From positions 1 through 9,830 of the forward strand of contig JASHVC010000841.1 in assembly GCA_030039655.1 (NCBI GenBank): DNA of 9,830 nucleotides. The letters are read 5' to 3'. The notes under the pieces were generated by a model. It was not told the origin of the DNA. It saw only the letters and a list, made by a program, of their open reading frames with translations, and did not search any database. Of this stretch, positions 1-4,875 are shown in pieces. The stretch is from Xanthobacteraceae bacterium (GTDB taxonomy: Bacteria; Pseudomonadota; Alphaproteobacteria; Rhizobiales; Xanthobacteraceae). Position numbers and translations under genes: made by a program. Each line of letters opens with the position of its first letter. Within the stretch, counting starts at the first letter, position 1.

Positions 1-4
1 AACC

Positions 5-16
5 GAGTGATCACTC
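5..16. repeat. Perfect 12-bp palindrome upstream of purC
   Basis: GAGTGATCACTC equals its own reverse complement; the flanking bases (C at 4, C at 17) do not extend the dyad. It could be half of a regulator site or part of the end of an upstream gene outside the window. No function can be assigned from sequence alone. Confidence 0.3.
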
Positions 17-75
17 CTGGGAATTGATCGCACTTCGCCGGCGCTGCGGAACCAGCTATCGCGATTGCAGCCGCA

Positions 76-87
76 TCACCGCGGTGA
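76..87. repeat. Second perfect 12-bp palindrome upstream of purC
   Basis: TCACCGCGGTGA is self-complementary over 12 bases and lies about 75 bp before the preferred purC start. It differs in sequence from the palindrome at 5-16, so the two are not copies of one operator. A regulatory role is possible, but GC-rich DNA produces such dyads by chance. Confidence 0.3.
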
Positions 88-98
88 CATTCTCGCGT

Positions 99-139
99 CT
101 CGCTCTCTGTGCGCCCCTCGCTCTCTGTGCGCCCCTCGC
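99..139 (+). repeat. 18-bp tandem duplication before purC
   Basis: The unit CGCTCTCTGTGCGCCCCT occurs at 101-118 and again at 119-136; an exact 18-base period holds from 99 to 139, about 2.3 copies. The unit is a multiple of three, so it keeps an upstream frame open (repeated Ser-Leu-Cys-Ala-Pro-Arg). This makes a longer purC reading frame possible from 65, but the repeated residues look like translated non-coding DNA rather than protein. Confidence 0.8.
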
Positions 140-160
140 GCCACGTCGCCGCATTGCAAA

Positions 161-1093
161 ATGGACATCCTGAAAGAAACAAACCTTGGCTTCCTTGGCC
201 GGAAGACGGCTGGGAAGGTTCGCGACATCTACGAGCGAAACGGCAAGCTCATTCTAGTCACTACGGATCGGCATTCTTCGTTCGACCGCATTATTGCGCA
301 CGTACCCTGGAAGGGGCAGGTGCTCAATCAGGTGAGCGCGTGGTGGTTCGAAAAGACAGAGGACATTGTTCCCAATCACGTGCTTTCGGTTCCCGACCCG
401 AATGTGACGATTGCGAAGAAATGCTCGCCGCTGCCCGTTGAAGCGGTGGTGCGAGGGTACCTCACGGGCGTCACTGACACAGCGGCGTGGACAAGGTATT
501 CGGCCGGCCAGCGCAATTTCGGCGGGACAACACTGCCCGAAGGTATGCACAAGAATCAAAAGCTACCGCAGCCGCTGTTCGATCCGACCACCAAAGAGGC
601 AATACACGATCGGGCTCTCACACCACAGCAAATGATCTCCGAGGGCTTTATCACGTCGGAAATGTTCGATCGCGTCAGGGCAATGGCTCTTGCGCTCTTT
701 ACGCGCGGGCAGGAATTGACTGCACGCAATGGACTTCTGTTGGTCGACACCAAATACGAATTTGGCACCGACGAGTCGGGCGATCTCGTGCTCATCGATG
801 AGATACATACGCCCGACTCATCGCGGTATTGGCAGCTCGACTCTTACGCAACGCGGTTTGCGGCGGGCGTAGAACCTGAGTATTTCGACAAAGAGTTCTT
901 ACGGCTGTGGTTCAAAGAGCACTGCGACCCATACCGGGACGCGGCCTTGCCGCCAGCACCGCCGGACCTCGTACAGGAACTCTCGCGCCGGTACATCGCC
1001 ATGTTTGACCAGATCACAGGCACCAAATTCCACCACGGCGAAACACCCATCTTGCTGCGGATCGAGCGCAACTTGAAATCGCTTGCCCTTTAG
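161..1093 (+). CDS. purC: Phosphoribosylaminoimidazole-succinocarboxamide (SAICAR) synthase
   Basis: This enzyme joins aspartate to CAIR using ATP, giving SAICAR in cytosolic purine synthesis. The 310-residue product shows family motifs in order: GKVRDIYE near residues 18-25 (nucleotide-binding loop), VEAVVRGYLTG at 93-103, LVDTKYEFG near 194-202 and DEIHTPDSSRYW at 213-224 (substrate and metal binding). About 310 residues resembles the longer ADE1-like form; the short bacterial form is about 240 residues. The frame is open from an ATG at 65, but the ATG at 161 is preferred because MDILKETNL is where family-like sequence begins and the extra 32 residues come from a tandem repeat. No convincing Shine-Dalgarno sequence precedes either start. 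No other purine gene is in view, so this may be a stand-alone or second copy, which is inference. It ends with TAG; no clear terminator follows. Confidence 0.94.
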   Translation: MDILKETNLGFLGRKTAGKVRDIYERNGKLILVTTDRHSSFDRIIAHVPWKGQVLNQVSAWWFEKTEDIVPNHVLSVPDPNVTIAKKCSPLPVEAVVRGYLTGVTDTAAWTRYSAGQRNFGGTTLPEGMHKNQKLPQPLFDPTTKEAIHDRALTPQQMISEGFITSEMFDRVRAMALALFTRGQELTARNGLLLVDTKYEFGTDESGDLVLIDEIHTPDSSRYWQLDSYATRFAAGVEPEYFDKEFLRLWFKEHCDPYRDAALPPAPPDLVQELSRRYIAMFDQITGTKFHHGETPILLRIERNLKSLAL

Positions 1094-1223
1094 AGGAGCA
1101 TCTACCGCCCATTGCTAAGCCGTCTTTATGACCTCTGTTCAACGGACGAACCCAAGCGAGCTAATATGGACGGGTCTTTGTAGAATAATTCTCAGCGCCC
1201 TTCGCGATTTCAGGCACGCCCAA

Positions 1224-1610
1224 ATGAAGGCGAAGAAATTTGCACTTTTTGCGCTGATCGGTGTCATGGCGCCCTGCGCGGAGCTTGCCGCGCACGCGCA
1301 GCCCAAACCGGCGGGGGACGCCAAGCAAGGCCGCGCTTTCGCGCTGGAGGCGTGCACAGGCTGTCACATCGTGGCAACGGACCAGCCCTTTAAGCCAATC
1401 TACGCGGGTGACGGCCATCCTCCGAACTTCAGAGACATCGCCAGCAAAACCGGTGTAACGGCTGAATCGTTGATCCATTACCTCGACACGTTGCCCACGA
1501 TCCCAAGGGATTCCCTCATGGCGAACGCAGACCTTACACCCGAGCAGACGCGCGATGTGGTCGCATACATCCTTTCGCTGCGCGATAAGCAGCCACCGCC
1601 CGCACGCTAG
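1224..1610 (+). CDS. Secreted monoheme c-type cytochrome
   Basis: This is a small periplasmic electron carrier or heme domain protein, 128 aa from the chosen ATG. Residues 1-25 form a signal peptide: basic MKAKK, then a hydrophobic stretch ending AAHAQ. The heme attachment motif CTGCH lies at 44-48, His48 being the proximal ligand. Met99 in the segment DSLMANADLT is the likely distal ligand. The C-terminal helix, TPEQTRDVVAYILSL, is typical of class I cytochromes c. The frame is open back to an ATG at 1128, but that would bury the signal peptide behind 32 unlikely residues. The Shine-Dalgarno sequence is weak (AGG near 1212-1214). Neither an oxidase nor a dehydrogenase partner is adjacent, so the redox partner is unknown. 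It converges with the minus-strand gene ending at 1699. Confidence 0.86.
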   Translation: MKAKKFALFALIGVMAPCAELAAHAQPKPAGDAKQGRAFALEACTGCHIVATDQPFKPIYAGDGHPPNFRDIASKTGVTAESLIHYLDTLPTIPRDSLMANADLTPEQTRDVVAYILSLRDKQPPPAR

Positions 1611-1662
1611 AGTTCACAGAACGAAGCCGCCAGAAAATGAGTAGATTGCCATTTACATCAAA

Positions 1663-1678
1663 GAGGTCGAAGAACCTC
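1663..1678 (-). terminator. Weak hairpin between convergent genes
   Basis: GAGGT (1663-1667) and ACCTC (1674-1678) can pair around a six-base loop. Read on the minus strand, just past the stop of the 97-aa gene, the hairpin is followed by a short T run. The stem is only five pairs, so a terminator role is tentative. Confidence 0.2.
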
Positions 1679-1698
1679 CAGGCTTCATCTCGGCGCGG

Positions 1699-1992
1699 TC
1701 AGGCAGCGCGCCGTTCGCGTTGAAGGCCGTCAGCGCTCACGTCTTCCGATGCCTTGGCCGGGGTGGGGAAGGTATTGAGTTCAAGAACGCCATTCACCCA
1801 GACAACAGCTTGGGGATGATTGCCATTCTCGAATTTCACGAATTTCAGTGCCCCGACGCGATCGACGAAAAGGCCGCCGCGCGCCCCGCTTTTTTCCTGA
1901 GCCACCCAGTTTCCTTTACTGTCTTGGCCGATCATGAAGATCGGCGGCTGTAAGCACGAGGGCGGTTCGGCTGCTTTCTCAGTTTGTTTCAT
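1699..1992 (-). CDS. Small conserved-looking protein of unknown function (97 aa)
   Basis: I recognise the style of this protein from Bradyrhizobium-type genomes but know no function. There is no signal peptide or membrane segment, so it is probably cytosolic. The core spans about residues 18-72, with IFMIGQDSKGNWV, GGLFVDRVGALKF and FENGNHPQAVVWV in order. Alternating hydrophobic and charged residues suggest a small beta-rich fold with one helix. The tail from about 73 is polar and low in complexity. The start is well supported: on the minus strand AAAGGAG (plus-strand 1999-2005) lies six bases before the ATG. The plus strand over the same region is also open, but it has no comparable ribosome site and looks like a shadow. 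The gene faces the cytochrome c gene tail to tail. Confidence 0.75.
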   Translation of the reverse strand: MKQTEKAAEPPSCLQPPIFMIGQDSKGNWVAQEKSGARGGLFVDRVGALKFVKFENGNHPQAVVWVNGVLELNTFPTPAKASEDVSADGLQRERRAA

Positions 1993-2097
1993 GGAACGCT
2001 CCTTTGGTGGATCAACCGGCGACAGCGATCATGCTCATACTTGACGCGCCGCAGCGCCATTGCCGAGACGGGCGCGGTGGCTTTGGCTTTTGATCAG

Positions 2098-2190
2098 TCA
2101 GTCGAGAGCCTTAGCAATCTTTTGGCAAAGCGCGTCGAGACCTGCTTTGTTTCCTGCAGCGATTTGCACATGGACCGCAATAACGCTCAT
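2098..2190 (-). CDS. Candidate 30-aa small ORF
   Basis: The minus strand reads an ATG at 2190 through to TGA at 2098-2100. The peptide begins MSVIAVHVQIAAGNKAG and ends in LCQKIAKALD, so a short hydrophobic strand is followed by an amphipathic helix. The sequence looks more protein-like than is usual for a chance ORF in this stretch. The ribosome site is weak (AAGAG about seven bases before the ATG). After the stop the same frame continues open for about 20 codons, so this could also be the front of a gene broken by a nonsense mutation. I do not recognise the family. It lies upstream of the 97-aa gene on the same strand, with a gap of about 105 bp. Confidence 0.3.
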   Translation of the reverse strand: MSVIAVHVQIAAGNKAGLDALCQKIAKALD

Positions 2191-2229
2191 AGGTTTGCTC
2201 TTATGTTTGCTGAGCCGCCGTCAATTTGC

Positions 2230-2451
2230 TCACAACCGCATATGAATTCGAGACGAGAAGACTCTTCTTGTCATAAGGGACGTATAGTAGCGTGAATGAA
2301 CGTTGAAGCGACCGCAACCCGCATATTCCGCAGTGTTTCCGCTGGTCGACTGGGCCGCATCGTGGAATAGGGTCTTGGCTTCCGATGTTGTTGTAGCGTT
2401 GGTCCTAGTCCCCTCAATGTCGGGGGCGGCCTTGCTGGGGTTCTTCACCAT
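2230..2451 (-). pseudogene. Candidate decayed ORF, perhaps a phasin-like fragment (73 aa)
   Basis: From an ATG at 2449-2451 on the minus strand, the first 45 or so codons read like protein: MVKNPSKAAPDIEG, then SEAKTLFHDAAQSTSG and NTAEYAG. Early codons mostly end in G or C, as in real genes here. The SEAK...AEYA pattern recalls helices of phasins (granule-associated proteins), but this is a loose impression. After EYAG the sequence turns rich in Arg, Tyr, Cys and His and loses this character, as if after a frameshift; the normal phasin length is well over 100 residues. No Shine-Dalgarno sequence is visible. Its start is only 33 bp from the divergent start at 2485, too close for two ordinary promoters, which counts against it. 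Confidence 0.2.
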
Positions 2452-2484
2452 CCCGACAGTTTGAGAAAAGGCAGGAAGCACCGA

Positions 2485-2730
2485 ATGAAACACGTCATTC
2501 TTGCGACGGCCGCCGCCGTGCTGCTGTTGAGCATCGCGAGCGCCAGCGAACTTGGGACGAAAATTGCCATGGGGCCGACAAGCGCCGCGCATTTCCCGAC
2601 CAACCAGCCGCGTGGCACCTCCTCGCCCAGTTGCACGCTACCGGACAACGAGTGTCCCCCGGGCCACAAAGCCCTTGGGCATATGTATAAGGCGCACAAG
2701 CCTCCGCATCGCAAGCACTCCCAAGATTAA
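2485..2730 (+). CDS. Small secreted His/Lys/Pro-rich protein (81 aa), unknown function
   Basis: I do not recognise a family. Residues 1-20 form a clear signal peptide (MKHVILATAAAVLLLSIASA), so the product is probably exported to the periplasm, leaving about 60 residues. The mature part is polar and proline-rich, with two cysteines at 50 and 57 (SCTLPDNEC) that could form a disulfide. The last 21 residues have five histidines (61, 66, 71, 75, 78) among lysines and prolines, which might bind a metal; that is inference. The start is supported by AGGAAG at 2473-2478, six bases before the ATG. The frame is open further upstream to a TTG at 2461, but the signal peptide fits the ATG at 2485. Codon use is GC-rich at third positions. 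It is followed by the kdp leader and is probably a separate transcript. Confidence 0.7.
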   Translation: MKHVILATAAAVLLLSIASASELGTKIAMGPTSAAHFPTNQPRGTSSPSCTLPDNECPPGHKALGHMYKAHKPPHRKHSQD

Positions 2731-2774
2731 TCAGTCTTTGCAACGATTTACGCCGCTTGAAAGCGCGCCGATCT

Positions 2775-2791
2775 TTATGGGATTCCTATAA
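2775..2791. promoter_or_regulatory. Imperfect 17-bp dyad, candidate operator
   Basis: TTATGGGATTCCTATAA pairs in seven of eight positions around the central T at 2783; the mismatch is G2779 with T2787. It is the most AT-rich symmetrical element in the region and lies about 160 bp before the first kdp-linked ORF. It could bind KdpE or another dimeric regulator. It does not closely match any E. coli KdpE site I can recall. Confidence 0.3.
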
Positions 2792-2870
2792 CCAATCGGC
2801 CCTCGGCGTCTCGAATTCCTATGCAATCGGTGACAGATAATTGACGCCGGACGAGGCAGGCGGACTACAC

Positions 2871-2875
2871 GGAGG
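2871..2875 (+). promoter_or_regulatory. Strong Shine-Dalgarno sequence in kdp leader
   Basis: GGAGG lies five bases before an ATG at 2881, a near-ideal ribosome site, yet the ORF it serves is only ten codons. GGTCC (2874-2878) can pair with GGACC (2890-2894), which would bury part of the site in a short hairpin. Confidence 0.35.
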
Positions 2876-2880
2876 TCCCG

Positions 2881-2913
2881 ATGGAAACCGGACCCACTGA
2901 CCGCCGTTTATAG
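2881..2913 (+). CDS. Candidate 10-aa leader peptide upstream of kdp
   Basis: ATG to TAG encodes METGPTDRRL. Support comes from the GGAGG ribosome site five bases upstream and from its position in the kdp leader, 37 bp before the next ORF. The peptide has no run of a single amino acid of the kind that marks classic attenuators. Translation might instead keep the mRNA open for the following genes. It could equally be a chance ORF next to a GGAGG. Confidence 0.22.
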   Translation: METGPTDRRL

Positions 2914-2950
2914 TGCGCCTAGTCCCTGCTGAAGCACTTGGAGCATTTCG

Positions 2951-3034
2951 ATGATGGACATCGTCATGTTGGCGATCGGGTTCGCCTTCTTTGCACTGTC
3001 GATTGCGTACATCTACGCCTGCGACCTGCTCTGA
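2951..3034 (+). CDS. 27-aa single-span membrane peptide preceding kdpF
   Basis: The ORF starts MMDIVMLAIGFAFFALSIAY and ends YACDLL. Nearly the whole peptide is one hydrophobic helix with a short polar C-terminus, so it is probably an inner-membrane micropeptide. GGAG at 2940-2943 is seven bases before the ATG; a second ATG follows at 2954. Its stop codon (3032-3034) overlaps the TGAGGA that serves kdpF, so it is probably translated together with the operon. From memory, similar short peptides ending in a Cys-Asp-x-Leu motif occur before kdpF in other proteobacteria, usually unannotated. It may associate with the Kdp complex, but that is inference. It is distinct from KdpF, which follows intact. 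Confidence 0.65.
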   Translation: MMDIVMLAIGFAFFALSIAYIYACDLL

Positions 3035-3044
3035 GGACAGCGCC

Positions 3045-3134
3045 ATGATTTTCGATTATGTGCTGGCCGGCTTCGTGACCACGGGTCTGCTCGTCTACCT
3101 GGTGTACGCGCTGCTGAAGCCCGAGCTTTTTTGA
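3045..3134 (+). CDS. kdpF: KdpF, small subunit of the K+-transporting ATPase
   Basis: This is the 29-residue KdpF peptide, a single inner-membrane helix that in E. coli sits at the KdpA/KdpB interface and stabilises the KdpFABC complex. The sequence opens [20 protein letters not shown] and ends in ALLKPELF; the hydrophobic helix followed by a Lys-Pro-Glu tail is typical of the family, as is the length (29 aa in E. coli). The ribosome site TGAGGA at 3032-3037 lies seven bases before the ATG and overlaps the stop of the preceding ORF. Its own TGA at 3132-3134 runs into GAAGGAA, the probable ribosome site for kdpA 13 bp downstream. Position and sequence together make this a firm call despite the small size. 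Confidence 0.88.
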   Translation: MIFDYVLAGFVTTGLLVYLVYALLKPELF

Positions 3135-3147
3135 AGGAATAGGCAAT

Positions 3148-4860
3148 ATGACCGCGATCGGCTGGGCCCAGATCCTACTCTTTTGCGCGATCATCATCGC
3201 GATCACGCCAATCCTCGGCGCCTACATGACTCGCGTGTTCAATAGCGAGCGCACATTCCTTTCGCCCATCCTGCGGCCAGTCGAAATTTTAGTCTACAAG
3301 ATGGCCGGCGTCGACGAGCGGCAAGAGCAGCATGCGGTTACCTATACGGTCGCTATGCTGCTGTTCCACGTCGGCGGTTTTTTGATTCTTTATGTCTTGA
3401 TGCGTGTGCAAGGTTTTCTGCCGTTCAATCCGGCGGGCCAGATAGCGGTTGCTCCCGATCTTTCTTTCAACACGGCGATCAGCTTCATCACCAACACTAA
3501 CTGGCAAAACTACGGCGGTGAAAGCACGATGTCATACCTCGTGCAGATGCTCGGCCTCACTCATCAGAACTATTTGTCTGCTGCAACCGGTATCGTGCTT
3601 GCGGTAGCGCTGATCCGCGGCTTCGCCCGGCATTCGGTGCGCACCGTCGGCAATTTCTGGGTCGATATGACCCGCTGCACGCTCTACATCCTCATCCCGA
3701 TCTGCATGCCGTTTGCGCTGTTCCTGGTCTGGCAGGGTATTCCACAGACACTTGGTCCATATGTCGATGCGACCACGCTAGAAGGCGCCAAGCAGACCAT
3801 CGCAGTCGGCCCGGTCGCCTCACAGGTCGCCATCAAGATGCTGGGCACTAACGGTGGCGGTTTCTTTAATGCCAACGCCGCTCATCCCTTCGAGAACCCA
3901 ACAGCCTTGTCGAACTTCGTACAGATGATCTCGATCTTCGCGATCGGCGCCGCGCTTACCAACGTCTTCGGCCGCATGGTCGGCAACCAGCGCCAGGGCT
4001 GGGCGGTGCTCGCCGCGATGGGGGTCCTGTTCATTGCCGGCGTCTTCTTTTGCTACTGGGCCGAAGCGCACGGCAACGACGCGCTCAACGCGCTCGGGCT
4101 CACCGGCGGCAACATGGAGGGCAAGGAAGTCCGCTTCGGCATCGTCGGCTCCGCCCTGTTCGCCGTGATCACCACGGCTGCGTCGTGCGGCGCCGTCAAC
4201 GCCATGCACGACTCCTTCACCGCGCTTGGCGGTATGATTCCGCTCATCAACATTCAGCTCGGCGAAGTTATTGTCGGCGGCGTCGGTGCCGGCATGTACG
4301 GCATGCTGCTGTTTGTCATCATCTCGATCTTCGTCGCCGGCTTGATGGTCGGCCGCACGCCCGAATATGTCGGCAAAAAAATCGAGGCGAAGGAAGTCAA
4401 GATGGCGATGCTCGCGATCCTTGTCTTGCCGCTGATGTATCTCGGCTGGACTGCGGTCGCCATGATGGTGCCGTCCGCGGTCTCGGCTACGGGCAATCCC
4501 GGGCCGCACGGCTTCACCGAAGTGCTGTACGCCTACGTTTCGCAGGACGGCAACAACGGCTCGGCGTTCGCCGGTCTTACCGGCAACACGCTGTTCTACA
4601 ATTTGAGCGGCGCTGTCGCGATGTTTGTCGGCCGGTTCTGGATGATCATCCCGACCATGGCGATTGCCGGGTCGCTTGCTGCCAAAAAGTCCATACCGGC
4701 ATCCGCCGGCACGTTCCCGACCACAGGCGGGCTGTTTGTCGGCTTGCTGGTAGGCGTGATCGTGATCGTGGGTGGCCTCACTTTCTTCCCGGCGCTCGCG
4801 CTCGGCCCGCTGGTCGAGCAGTTCGCCCTCAACGCCGGCACTTTATTTACAGCGAATTAG
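3148..4860 (+). CDS. kdpA: KdpA, K+-binding and translocating subunit
   Basis: KdpA is the channel-like subunit of the KdpFABC pump, related to Trk/Ktr-type K+ transporters, and selects K+ from the periplasm. The product has 570 residues (557 in E. coli) and about ten membrane spans. The four selectivity-filter regions are all visible: [11 protein letters not shown] at 115-125, [11 protein letters not shown] at 233-243, [17 protein letters not shown] at 346-362 and GLTGNT at 476-481. The second contains the glycine triplet known to set ion selectivity in E. coli. Nothing appears truncated. The start ATG follows GAAGGAA (3133-3139). It ends 15 bp before kdpB, and a long open frame running into kdpB on the same strand is only a shadow. 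Confidence 0.98.
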   Translation: MTAIGWAQILLFCAIIIAITPILGAYMTRVFNSERTFLSPILRPVEILVYKMAGVDERQEQHAVTYTVAMLLFHVGGFLILYVLMRVQGFLPFNPAGQIAVAPDLSFNTAISFITNTNWQNYGGESTMSYLVQMLGLTHQNYLSAATGIVLAVALIRGFARHSVRTVGNFWVDMTRCTLYILIPICMPFALFLVWQGIPQTLGPYVDATTLEGAKQTIAVGPVASQVAIKMLGTNGGGFFNANAAHPFENPTALSNFVQMISIFAIGAALTNVFGRMVGNQRQGWAVLAAMGVLFIAGVFFCYWAEAHGNDALNALGLTGGNMEGKEVRFGIVGSALFAVITTAASCGAVNAMHDSFTALGGMIPLINIQLGEVIVGGVGAGMYGMLLFVIISIFVAGLMVGRTPEYVGKKIEAKEVKMAMLAILVLPLMYLGWTAVAMMVPSAVSATGNPGPHGFTEVLYAYVSQDGNNGSAFAGLTGNTLFYNLSGAVAMFVGRFWMIIPTMAIAGSLAAKKSIPASAGTFPTTGGLFVGLLVGVIVIVGGLTFFPALALGPLVEQFALNAGTLFTAN

Positions 4861-4875
4861 GTCGGAGCCACGGCA

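Larger units (their letters stand above)
1993..2484. other. Gene-poor stretch of about 490 bp
   Basis: No recognisable full-length gene lies here. The base composition looks less GC-rich than in the kdp genes, and the plus-strand open frames have no credible start site or protein-like content. It holds two weak minus-strand candidates, at 2098-2190 and 2230-2451, described separately. The part nearest 1993 should contain the promoter of the 97-aa minus-strand gene, but I could not pick convincing -35 and -10 boxes. The stretch may be old, decaying coding DNA. Confidence 0.5.
2731..2950 (+). promoter_or_regulatory. kdp upstream regulatory region
   Basis: This 220-bp gap precedes the kdp operon and should hold its promoter and KdpE binding site. 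TTGACG at 2841-2846 with ACTACA at 2864-2869 (17-bp spacer) is the best box pair I see, but the -10 is poor. A transcript from it would start about 2876, which would remove the ribosome site of the mini-ORF at 2881. An imperfect dyad at 2775-2791 and an AT-rich patch around it are alternative control elements. A short CGCTT/AAGCG hairpin at 2754-2765 is too small to call a terminator. Confidence 0.35.

Noticed and set aside
1128..1223. N-terminal extension of the cytochrome c gene from the ATG at 1128
   Set aside because: It would place 32 residues before a clear signal peptide, which would be unusual for an exported cytochrome c.
1720..1953. 77-aa plus-strand ORF antisense to the 97-aa protein
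   Set aside because: The minus-strand frame has a strong ribosome site and a family-like sequence; this frame has neither.
1984..2295. 103-aa plus-strand ORF in the gene-poor stretch
   Set aside because: It is rich in Ser, Arg and Cys with no domain, no good ribosome site and no recognisable similarity.
2605..2640. Possible sigma-54 promoter (TGGCAC ... TTGC)
   Set aside because: The spacing between the two boxes is about twelve bases instead of the required five, and it lies inside the 81-aa gene.
2731..2950. Riboswitch (for example a c-di-AMP type) controlling kdp
   Set aside because: No long conserved paired structure is visible, and c-di-AMP riboswitches are not expected in alphaproteobacteria.
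3820..4509. 229-aa minus-strand open frame inside kdpA
   Set aside because: It is antisense to strongly conserved KdpA sequence, is rich in Arg, Asp and His as expected of a GC-rich shadow frame, and has no ribosome site.
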